A DNA stretch of 64,000 bases from positions 1 through 64,000 of the forward strand of contig JBOFCM010000129.1 of assembly GCA_051646055.1 (NCBI GenBank). The letters are read 5' to 3'. Origin of the DNA: JAGNZR01 sp051646055. Lineage in GTDB: Bacteria; Fusobacteriota; Fusobacteriia; Fusobacteriales; Fusobacteriaceae. Positions 39,993 through 47,049 of the stretch are shown in pieces. The notes below the pieces were generated by a model. That model had not been told where the DNA came from, did not search any database, and was given only the letters and a program-made list of their open reading frames with translations. Positions within the stretch are counted from its first letter, which is position 1, and every line of letters starts with the position of its first letter. The position numbers were made by a program, and so were the translations under genes.

Positions 39993-41600
39993 TTACTGGG
40001 ATTGCTTTATTCTGAATCTTTTATCCCGGATATCATAAGTGGTAAAATCTAATTTTTTCAGCAGAGCTTTATCATGAGTCACTATAATTACTGCCCCAGG
40101 AAAGTCTAGAAGCATAGTAGCTATAGCATTTCTTGAGTACTCATCCATATAAGTAGAAGGTTCATCCACTATGAGAAGATCAATTTCAGCTAGAGTATTG
40201 GCAAAAATTTCCAGTCTTTTTTTCTCTCCCCCTGAAAGCATAAATATTCTCTTATCACGGAATTCTGGCTCATCATTATATAGAGTATCTACAGCCATTT
40301 CAATAAAGTCCTCTGAAAGTCCTGTTTTATCTTTTAGGTAATCTATTATGGATATTTTTTCATTTGGAAAAATGGTATCTTGATTTATAAAAGAAATTTT
40401 AGCACGGGAATTTACAAATATCTCTCCGCTGCTGACCTCTTCCTGACCTGTAAGAAGTTTAAGGAGTGTGGATTTACCTGAACCATTTTCTCCCACTATG
40501 GCTATTTTACTGTCTTTGGATACTGTGAGGTTCAAATCTTTATATAGAAGTTTATCTGGAAATTCTTTGGAAACATTTTTAAGTATAACTATTTCAGAAT
40601 CAATTTCTCCTGAGGAGATAAAAACTTCTTTAGGAGCTTCAGTATATTTATATCTGTATTCAGGAGAAAATTCGATTTTGCTATTCTCTAATTTTTCCAG
40701 CTCTCTTTCCATTCTTCTTAAAATTACAGCTTGGGCATGTTTATTTCCACATTTTTCTAGAAGAGCAAGTTTTTTAGTAGAGGCACGATTAGTTTTCTCA
40801 ATTATTTGCTCAGTGGAAATGTTTATTTTTTTAGCTTTGGCAATAATGGCTTTTTTCTCTTTCACGTATCCTGGATAATTAGCATCGAAGGCAGATACTG
40901 TAAAATTGTCCACATCGAAAATTCGGTTGGCAAAGGATCTGATGAAATCCACGTTGTGAGAAACTACCAGGAAAGCTTTTTTACTGTTAGCTATATATTC
41001 AGATAGCCATGCAGTTCTCTTTCTGTCAAAGAAAGATAGAGGCTCATCTAAAATAATAAGATCTGAATTACTGAAAAGAACAACAGCTAGTCTGACATAT
41101 TGTCTCTCTCCACCACTCAGTTCCCTGAATTTTTTTCCTAATTTATCTCCCAGTTCAAAAACTTCAATGAATTCAGATTGAACATGGATATAGGAATATC
41201 CTCCCATACTTTCAAAACGGTCAGAGAGTTCAGCATATTTTTCAAGAAGTTTTGCATTCTCCTCATCATCTTCAGAAAAAAGTGTAGAGATGTGCTCCAG
41301 TTCATTTTGTGCATGGATAATATGTTGGAAAGGAAGATTCAAAAGTTCTTCCACTTTCATATTCTGATCGATAGAACCGAACTGATCGAAACAGGCGATT
41401 ACAGCTTCTTCGTTGATAATTACCTCTCCCTCGTCTGGAAGTTCCTCATCTTTGATAAGCTTTATAAAAGTTGATTTTCCTGTACCATTATTTCCTATAA
41501 GTGCTATTTTGTCACGAGAATTAATTTCTAAATTGATATCGGCATATAGTTTCTGTGTAAAAAAAGATTTAGAAACATTTTTAAATTCTATTATATTCAT
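39993..41600 (-). CDS. ABC-F family ATP-binding protein
   Basis: A 535-residue protein with two ABC ATPase domains and no membrane segments. First domain: Walker A GNNGTGKST, signature LSGGERQYVRLA, Walker B LIILDEP. Second: GENGSGKSTLLKLL, LSGGEKKRLEIFAN, LLIVDEP. The linker between the domains is charged. ABC-F proteins act on the ribosome in translation or protect it from antibiotics; which applies cannot be told by eye. The start at 41600 has AAGGAG upstream; a TTG two codons earlier is less likely. An extended -10 (TGATATAAT) lies about 40 bases upstream on the minus strand. Confidence 0.9.
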   Translation of the reverse strand: MNIIEFKNVSKSFFTQKLYADINLEINSRDKIALIGNNGTGKSTFIKLIKDEELPDEGEVIINEEAVIACFDQFGSIDQNMKVEELLNLPFQHIIHAQNELEHISTLFSEDDEENAKLLEKYAELSDRFESMGGYSYIHVQSEFIEVFELGDKLGKKFRELSGGERQYVRLAVVLFSNSDLIILDEPLSFFDRKRTAWLSEYIANSKKAFLVVSHNVDFIRSFANRIFDVDNFTVSAFDANYPGYVKEKKAIIAKAKKINISTEQIIEKTNRASTKKLALLEKCGNKHAQAVILRRMERELEKLENSKIEFSPEYRYKYTEAPKEVFISSGEIDSEIVILKNVSKEFPDKLLYKDLNLTVSKDSKIAIVGENGSGKSTLLKLLTGQEEVSSGEIFVNSRAKISFINQDTIFPNEKISIIDYLKDKTGLSEDFIEMAVDTLYNDEPEFRDKRIFMLSGGEKKRLEIFANTLAEIDLLIVDEPSTYMDEYSRNAIATMLLDFPGAVIIVTHDKALLKKLDFTTYDIRDKRFRIKQSQ

Positions 41601-41636
41601 TTTCAACTCCTTAAATATAGATATACATATTTAACT

Positions 41637-41645
41637 ATTATATCA
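41637..41645 (-). promoter_or_regulatory. Extended -10 promoter for the ABC-F gene
   Basis: On the minus strand TGA followed by TATAAT (41642-41637), about 37 bases before the start; no convincing -35. Confidence 0.45.
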
Positions 41646-41694
41646 TATTTTCAAAAACATTTCATCGCTTTTTTAAATTTGATATTGTAATATG

Positions 41695-41723
41695 TTGACT
41701 TTTTCTAAAACATATAATATAAT
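41695..41723 (+). promoter_or_regulatory. Promoter of the guanine-riboswitch transcript
   Basis: TTGACT (41695-41700), 17-base spacer, TATAAT (41718-41723); transcription should start near 41730, about 40 bases before the aptamer. Confidence 0.75.
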
Positions 41724-41769
41724 TATAGCTAATATAAACAAAATAGAAGAAAACAAACAAAATATAATA

Positions 41770-41836
41770 CTCATATAAATTCGGAAATATGGTCCGAAAG
41801 TTTCTACAACCTCGCCGTAAATGGGGTTACTATGGG
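41770..41836 (+). ncRNA. Purine riboswitch aptamer, guanine-type (C at position 74)
   Basis: Three-way junction matching the purine class: P1 CTCATA (41770-41775) with TATGGG (41831-41836), P2 TTCGGA/TCCGAA with loop AATATGG, J2/3 containing GTTTCTAC, P3 AACCTCG/TGGGGTT with loop CCGTAAA. The ligand-pairing base of J3/1 is C (41830, in ACTAT), which predicts guanine or hypoxanthine binding. It lies in the leader of an NCS2 purine permease and is followed by a terminator hairpin, so guanine should switch the gene off. Confidence 0.93.
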
Positions 41837-41850
41837 CAGATTGATACTTG

Positions 41851-41892
41851 AAAAAGTATAAATTCTACCCAGGTGGAGTTTATACTTTTTTT
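41851..41892 (+). terminator. Riboswitch-controlled terminator
   Basis: Hairpin AAAAAGTATAAA / TTTATACTTTTT followed by T-run, directly after the guanine aptamer and before the permease start. The segment CTACCCA (41865-41871) in its upper part can pair with TGGGCAG (41833-41839), which includes P1's 3' strand, giving the alternative antiterminator when no ligand is bound. Confidence 0.85.
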
Positions 41893-41914
41893 GTTTTTAA
41901 AGGAGAGAGATTAG

Positions 41915-43216
41915 ATGAATTTGAAAAAAGCTTTAGACAGACATTTTAAAATCCACGAAAGACATAGTACAATCAGACAAGAAATCATAGGGGGAATAAC
42001 TACCTTTATGACTATGGCTTATATTATCTTTGTAAACCCTGCAATACTTTCAGATGCTGGAATGGACAGAGGCGCCTTGATAACTGTGACAACTATTTCA
42101 GCTGCCATGGGAACCCTAATAGCAGCCCTTTTTGCCAATGTTCCCTTTGCCTTAGCGCCAGGAATGGGACTCAATGCGTTTTTTACCTATTCTTTGGTAA
42201 TTGGACGTGGAATTCCTTGGGAGACGGCTTTAGGAATTGTTTTTCTTTCGGGAGTTTTTTTTCTGCTTCTATCTCTAGGTGGTATTCGTGAAAAGATAGC
42301 CAATGCAATACCTCTTTCCCTTAAAATATCAGTGACAGGAGGAATAGGTCTTTTTATAGCTTTTATAGGACTGAAAACTCTAGGTGTAGTAACTTCTAAT
42401 CCTGCTACTCTTGTAGGGATTGCAAAATTTTCTCCTGAAATTTTAATTGGAATTTTAGGTTTATTTATCTCTGTTATTTTAGAAATAAGAAAGGTAAAAG
42501 GGGGAATTCTTATAGGGATAGTAGCCTCAACAGTAATCGGAATGATGACAGGATACGCTGAGGTACCTAAGCAGATTATCTCTCTTCCTCCAAGTATAGC
42601 TCCAATAGCATTTAAGCTGGATATTTTAGGTGCTTTGAAACTTTCCCTTCTAGGACCTGCATTCTCTTTTATGTTTGTAGATCTCTTTGATTCTTTGGGA
42701 ACTCTTATTGCTTGCTCTAAGGAGATTGGACTTACTGATAGAAAAGGAAAGGTTAAAGATCTGGGAAAGATGCTATATACAGATGTTATCTCTACAATAT
42801 TCGGAGCATTTTTAGGGACAAGTACAGTTACAACTCTTTCAGAAACAGCAGCGGGAATCGCTGCAGGTGCCCGAACAGGACTTGCTTCTGTGGTAACAGC
42901 AGGACTTTTCTTAATGGCTCTTTTCTTCACTCCGATTGTGGCAGTGGTGCCGGCATATGCAACAGCCCCAGCTCTTATAATAGTTGGAGTATATATGTTC
43001 AGAAATATCTGTGAACTGGACTTTAAAGATTTTAAAACAATGTTCCCAGCTTTTATAACAATACTAATGATGCCGCTTACTTACAGCATAAGTATCGGTC
43101 TTGCTCTAGGATTTATCTCCTACATAGTTATCCATCTGGGAACCGGAGAGGGTCATAAAATAAATAAAACTTTATATTTCATTGGAGCACTATCAGTTTT
43201 AAGTCTTGTAGTTTAA
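41915..43216 (+). CDS. NCS2 family purine permease (guanine/hypoxanthine type)
   Basis: A 433-residue NCS2/AzgA-type permease with about 12-14 helices. The N-terminal RQEIIGGITTFMTMAYIIFVNP and FALAPGMGLNAFF segments are characteristic of the AzgA/PbuG/PbuO branch that imports adenine, guanine or hypoxanthine with protons. The guanine-type riboswitch in its leader argues for guanine/hypoxanthine as substrate. RBS AAAGGAGAG. It converges with a second NCS2 gene across a perfect palindromic terminator. Confidence 0.93.
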   Translation: MNLKKALDRHFKIHERHSTIRQEIIGGITTFMTMAYIIFVNPAILSDAGMDRGALITVTTISAAMGTLIAALFANVPFALAPGMGLNAFFTYSLVIGRGIPWETALGIVFLSGVFFLLLSLGGIREKIANAIPLSLKISVTGGIGLFIAFIGLKTLGVVTSNPATLVGIAKFSPEILIGILGLFISVILEIRKVKGGILIGIVASTVIGMMTGYAEVPKQIISLPPSIAPIAFKLDILGALKLSLLGPAFSFMFVDLFDSLGTLIACSKEIGLTDRKGKVKDLGKMLYTDVISTIFGAFLGTSTVTTLSETAAGIAAGARTGLASVVTAGLFLMALFFTPIVAVVPAYATAPALIIVGVYMFRNICELDFKDFKTMFPAFITILMMPLTYSISIGLALGFISYIVIHLGTGEGHKINKTLYFIGALSVLSLVV

Positions 43217-43246
43217 GTGAAACAATAAAATAGATTTATTGGTATT

Positions 43247-43288
43247 AAAAAAGGATGAGAAGTCAAATTTGACTTCTCATCCTTTTTT
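43247..43288. terminator. Perfect 42-base palindromic bidirectional terminator
   Basis: Bases 43247-43267 and 43268-43288 are exact reverse complements with no spacer (core GGATGAGAAGTC / GACTTCTCATCC with A6 and T6 ends). It separates two convergent permease genes. Confidence 0.9.
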
Positions 43289-44623
43289 CTACATAAGTAT
43301 AAAATATCCTACAAGAGGTATACTCAGAAAAATTATAGGAGCATTAAGTTCCTTGTACTTCCCTGTTAGTAGCTTTATAATTACGTGGGAAAGGATACCT
43401 ATGCTCATTCCTGTGGCCATATTGTCGGTAAAAATTGTGAACATTATGGTGATAATTGCAGGAACAAAATCAGTCATCTCTTCCATATCTATATATTTCA
43501 AACTCGTCATCATCAGAATTCCTATAAAAATAAGAGCTGGTGCTGTAGCAGCCGAAGGAATTATATATACAATCGGAGTAATGAAGAGTGTCAACATAAA
43601 ACATATTCCAGTGGTAATAGCTGTAAGCCCAGTACGCCCTCCCTCTTCCACTCCAGCTGCGGATTCGAGAAAAGTTGTAATGGTAGTTGAACCTAAAATA
43701 GAACCCAAAATTGTAGCTATGGAATCTACTAGAAAAGGTTTGTCAATCTCAGGAAGATCTCCGTTTTCATCTAAAAGATTTGCTTTAGCAGAAACTCCCA
43801 GTAAGGTTCCCAGTGTGGAGAAAAAATCTCCTACAAAAAAAGTGAAGATAAGAGGGAAAAAACTCCATTTTAGTGCTCCCATAATATCTAGCTTAAATGC
43901 TATAGGTCTGATAGATGGTGGGAGAGAGAAAAAACTCTCAGGAATTTGTGTGATACCCATAGGAATTCCAATAAGTGTTGTGATAAGAATTCCTATTAGA
44001 ACTCCACCACGTACTCTGTTTAGTACAAGAGCTATTGTGATAACCAATCCTATCAGAGAAAGTATTGTGTTAGGGTTGGAAAAGCTTCCCATAGCTATAG
44101 TGTTATTGGAGATACTCATAATATTTCCATTCTTAAAACCTACCATGGCTATAAAAAATCCTACAGAAACGCCGATGGCAAATTTAAGATTTCGAGGTAT
44201 AGCCCGCACAATTATTTCCCGAAGTCCTAAAAGTGTCAGAAGGAGAAATCCTATTCCAGACAGAAAAACCATCCCTATTCCTACTTCCCAAGTCACCATT
44301 CCAGTCGATACCAGTGTATATGCAAAAAAAGCATTTCCTCCCATGGCAGGAGCCATGGCAAAGGGTCTATTGGTATAAAGGCCCATTATGATTGAAAAAA
44401 TAGCTGAAAGGAGTGCAGTTACAATTGTTACGGCTCCAGTATCCATTCCTGCAGCACTCATGAACAGGGGTTGAACTATTAAAATATAGGCCATTGTCAT
44501 AAATGTTGTTATTCCTGCAGTTATCTCTGTAGTAACTGAGGTGTTTTTTTCGCTAAGTTTAAAATAGTTGTCAAGGCAGCTTAGCACTCCCTTTTTTTGT
44601 TGCAGTGTTACAATTTTTTCCAT
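43289..44623 (-). CDS. NCS2 family purine permease (adenine-riboswitch associated)
   Basis: A 444-residue NCS2/AzgA-type permease, homologous to the convergent gene: TTEITAGITTFMTMAYILIV and FAMAPAMGGNAFFAYT at the same places. Its leader contains a purine aptamer with U at the ligand-pairing position, suggesting control by adenine and adenine (or a related base) as substrate. The Shine-Dalgarno AGGAGG overlaps the last two bases of P1, so control is probably at translation. The start ATG is five bases after this site. Confidence 0.92.
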   Translation of the reverse strand: MEKIVTLQQKKGVLSCLDNYFKLSEKNTSVTTEITAGITTFMTMAYILIVQPLFMSAAGMDTGAVTIVTALLSAIFSIIMGLYTNRPFAMAPAMGGNAFFAYTLVSTGMVTWEVGIGMVFLSGIGFLLLTLLGLREIIVRAIPRNLKFAIGVSVGFFIAMVGFKNGNIMSISNNTIAMGSFSNPNTILSLIGLVITIALVLNRVRGGVLIGILITTLIGIPMGITQIPESFFSLPPSIRPIAFKLDIMGALKWSFFPLIFTFFVGDFFSTLGTLLGVSAKANLLDENGDLPEIDKPFLVDSIATILGSILGSTTITTFLESAAGVEEGGRTGLTAITTGICFMLTLFITPIVYIIPSAATAPALIFIGILMMTSLKYIDMEEMTDFVPAIITIMFTIFTDNMATGMSIGILSHVIIKLLTGKYKELNAPIIFLSIPLVGYFILM

Positions 44624-44632
44624 TAAAACCTC

Positions 44633-44695
44633 CTAATAATAAATCATTTACGGTGATTTGTAGAAACTCCTGACCATATTACAGGATTATATTAG
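44633..44695 (-). ncRNA. Purine riboswitch aptamer, adenine-type (U at position 74)
   Basis: Read on the minus strand: P1 CTAATA (44695-44690) with TATTAG (44638-44633), J1/2 TAAT, P2 TCCTG/CAGGA with loop containing AATATGG, J2/3 GTTTCTAC, P3 AAATCA/TGATTT with loop CCGTAAA, J3/1 A then T (44639). T at this place is the adenine-specificity marker. AGGAGG (44634-44629) begins inside P1, linking ligand binding to access of the ribosome binding site; no terminator lies between aptamer and gene. Confidence 0.9.
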
Positions 44696-44721
44696 TAAAA
44701 GAAAAGATACTTTTACAGAGT

Positions 44722-44750
44722 ATTGTATAATAAAACCCAGTAATAGTCAA
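44722..44750 (-). promoter_or_regulatory. Promoter of the adenine-riboswitch transcript
   Basis: On the minus strand TTGACT (44750-44745), 17-base spacer, TACAAT (44727-44722); start near 44715, about 20 bases before the aptamer. Confidence 0.7.
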
Positions 44751-44839
44751 TAAAAATCCTATTTATTAAATAGAAATAGGAGATAGAGAATTGGATTTTC
44801 AGGATTTTTAAATTTAATTGGAGAGAGGCCATATCTCTG

Positions 44840-44848
44840 TGGTATAAT
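44840..44848 (+). promoter_or_regulatory. Extended -10 promoter of the amidase operon
   Basis: TGG plus perfect TATAAT (44843-44848), about 32 bases before the amidase start; a TTGGAG lies upstream at a long 19-base spacing. Confidence 0.65.
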
Positions 44849-44879
44849 ATAGAGGATAATATAGATAGTGAGGTTGCCA

Positions 44880-45917
44880 ATGAAAAAAATACTGATTTTT
44901 ATTTTGATGCCCCTAATTTTTTTAAAGGGGTTTTCCAATGGTCTGTCCATAAAATCCATAACTTCCGCTTTGGGAGGAAAAGAGATTGTAATAAGTCTCA
45001 GCAGTAATAAAATAAAGCCTATTTACAGGAGTAACTATGATTCAAGAAATCAACTTATTTTTTTGGAGATAGATAATGCTAAAGGAGCTCCCGCAGCAGT
45101 CTCAAAAAAAATTTCAACAAAATATGCAGAAAGTGTAAAAATGGTTTCCACAGGAAAAGGAACTGGAATTTTTATAAAACATAGGAATAATCTTAATTAT
45201 AAGATAAGCTATAGAGGAAGTGAAATTAAAATAACTTTCACTCCAATGAGCAGCAAAAAAAACTTTACTATAGTCATTGATTCTGGGCATGGAGGGAAAG
45301 ATCCGGGAGCAGTTGCTGGAGGTTATAGAGAAAAGGATATAGCTCTGGGAGTTGCAAAGTATTTGGAAAGTAATCTGAAAAAGGATTTCAATGTGATAAT
45401 GACCAGAGACAGAGATGAATTTAAAGCTCTTTCTGAAAGACCTAAAATTGCTAACAGCAAAAAAGCAGATATGTTTATAAGTCTTCATGTAAATGCTGCT
45501 CAAAGTACTACAGCCAAAGGAGTAGAGGTGTTCTATTATTCCAAGACATCATCCCCTTATGCAGCAAGGGTAGCTGCCTATGAAAATAGTTTCGGAGAGA
45601 AATATGGAGATAAAGTGGGAGATATATCTAAAATTTTGGGGGAGCTGGAATATAAAAAATATCAAGAAGTATCAGCAAAACTGGCTAAAGGTATAAATGA
45701 TTCTTTGGCGAAATCCATGAACATGACCAACAGAGGAATACAAGGAGCTAACTTCGCAGTATTGAGAGGACTCGGCCGACCTAAAGTTATAATTCCAGGA
45801 GTTCTAGTGGAGTTAGGATTTATAACCAATAAAAGTGATAGAGACAAAATAGCAAACAAAAATAATCAGAAAATCATGGCTGATAGGATAGCTGAGCAGG
45901 TAAGATCATATTTTTAA
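44880..45917 (+). CDS. N-acetylmuramoyl-L-alanine amidase (AMIN + Amidase_3)
   Basis: A 345-residue secreted amidase that cuts peptide stems from glycan strands, usually at division. A signal peptide (residues about 1-20) is followed by an AMIN-like beta domain (to about 125) and the zinc amidase domain: IVIDSGHGGKDPGA (zinc His), the Glu in YREKDIALG, MFISLHVNAA (zinc His) and VELGFITN (catalytic Glu). The ATG at 44880 is six bases after GAGG; an in-frame GTG at 44868 is less well placed. It leads a run through smpB. Confidence 0.92.
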   Translation: MKKILIFILMPLIFLKGFSNGLSIKSITSALGGKEIVISLSSNKIKPIYRSNYDSRNQLIFLEIDNAKGAPAAVSKKISTKYAESVKMVSTGKGTGIFIKHRNNLNYKISYRGSEIKITFTPMSSKKNFTIVIDSGHGGKDPGAVAGGYREKDIALGVAKYLESNLKKDFNVIMTRDRDEFKALSERPKIANSKKADMFISLHVNAAQSTTAKGVEVFYYSKTSSPYAARVAAYENSFGEKYGDKVGDISKILGELEYKKYQEVSAKLAKGINDSLAKSMNMTNRGIQGANFAVLRGLGRPKVIIPGVLVELGFITNKSDRDKIANKNNQKIMADRIAEQVRSYF

Positions 45918-45933
45918 AAGGAGAGAAAAGAGA

Positions 45934-46464
45934 ATGAGAAAAGGGATAATGGTAATTTTAACTGCATTGTTCACTGGAGGCGCTTTTTATTCAGGGATGA
46001 CCTATTTTCTTCTAGAGCAGGAAAGTAGGGAAATTAGAGAGATAATCATAGAGAGTAAAAATGGGGGATCATTAGAAATTCCTAAAGTAAAAAGAAATTT
46101 ATATGTTCCGAGTGGTAATTTTAGCTCCCTTGAAAGAGTAGAAATAGAATCTGTCGTAGAAGCTGACAGAGGTAAACTGGTAAAAATGATATACAGTCAA
46201 TTTTTTGAAAAAGTTAAAGAGGGAAAAGAGGATTTTTCTCAACCTGAGCTTCTGAATATTTATTGGGCTGACAGAGATCTTTATCTCAATTTAGGAAAGA
46301 GTGAATCTCTTACCCGGGATCAGAATGGAGCTCTTATAATTTTATACGGAATAACCAACTCAGTTACTGAGATGGGGGGAGTGAACAGAATAAAATTTCT
46401 TATAGAGGGAAAGGAAATGGGAGGAGTATTTTCTACATACTATGAGAGGAATCTAAAAATATAA
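45934..46464 (+). CDS. GerMN domain-containing membrane-anchored protein
   Basis: A 176-residue protein with one N-terminal hydrophobic segment (about residues 5-27) and a C-terminal GerMN (sporulation/spore germination) domain: LYVPSGNFSSLERVEIE, INIYWADRDLYLNL-like beta strands, and a late GITNSVTEMGGVNRIKFLIEG. The domain is found in lipoproteins and envelope proteins of non-sporulating bacteria as well. Its position directly after the amidase (16 bases) suggests a role in cell-wall remodelling. I see no lipobox Cys. Confidence 0.75.
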   Translation: MRKGIMVILTALFTGGAFYSGMTYFLLEQESREIREIIIESKNGGSLEIPKVKRNLYVPSGNFSSLERVEIESVVEADRGKLVKMIYSQFFEKVKEGKEDFSQPELLNIYWADRDLYLNLGKSESLTRDQNGALIILYGITNSVTEMGGVNRIKFLIEGKEMGGVFSTYYERNLKI

Positions 46465-46482
46465 ATTTTAAAGGTGTGAGAG

Positions 46483-47046
46483 ATGTTATCAATTGACATT
46501 GAAAAAGATCTGGAGGGAAGAGTTTCCCTAAAAAGATATAAGCATGTATTGGGAGTAGTAGAGACAGCGGAAAAATTGGCGGAACATTATGGAGTTTCAA
46601 AAGAGAAAGCGAAACTTGCAGCCCTTCTTCATGATATAATGAAGGAGGAAAAATTGGAAGTTCTAAACCATTTATGTTCTAAAAAAAAATTTAAAGAGAT
46701 AAGGAAATATGAAAAATCCAATGAGGTACTCCATGGATTTGCAGGAGCAGAGTATGCAGAGGAAAAATACGGCATAAAAGACGAGGAGATTCTCAATGCC
46801 GTCAGATATCATACTGTTGGCAGAAAAAATATGGAGATTTTGGAAAAAATAATCTATATAGCTGATGGAATAGAACCTGGAAGAGAGTATGAAAATGTGG
46901 ATAAGATAAGAGAGTTGGCTTTTAAAGATTTAGATGAAGCCATACTCTTTGAAGTAAATAAAAAAATTATCTATCTTATAGAGACAGATAAAATAATCCA
47001 CATAAATGCTCTAAAAATGAGAAATGACCTACTAAAGAAGAGGTGA
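46483..47046 (+). CDS. yqeK: YqeK family HD domain hydrolase
   Basis: A 187-residue HD-superfamily protein. The H-x-HD pattern is visible: KHVLGVVETAEKLA (first His), AALLHDIMKEE (His-Asp), then HGFAGAEYAEE and AVRYHTVGR with later metal ligands. YqeK proteins hydrolyse Ap4A symmetrically in Gram-positive bacteria. Often next to nadD and rsfS; here it sits between a GerMN gene and rnr, three bases before the latter. Confidence 0.92.
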   Translation: MLSIDIEKDLEGRVSLKRYKHVLGVVETAEKLAEHYGVSKEKAKLAALLHDIMKEEKLEVLNHLCSKKKFKEIRKYEKSNEVLHGFAGAEYAEEKYGIKDEEILNAVRYHTVGRKNMEILEKIIYIADGIEPGREYENVDKIRELAFKDLDEAILFEVNKKIIYLIETDKIIHINALKMRNDLLKKR

Positions 47047-47049
47047 AAT

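Noticed and set aside
42187..42930. A 247-codon open frame on the minus strand opposite the first purine permease
   Set aside because: Same situation: antisense shadow of a conserved membrane protein with no start signals or recognisable domain.
43239..44378. A 379-codon open frame on the plus strand opposite the second purine permease
   Set aside because: It is the antisense of a clear NCS2 gene, starts with TTG inside a terminator palindrome, has no ribosome site and reads as a Pro/Ile/Lys-rich shadow.
44624..44879. A possible transcription terminator between the adenine aptamer and its gene
   Set aside because: No hairpin plus T-run exists between P1 and the start codon; the ribosome site overlaps P1, pointing to translational control.
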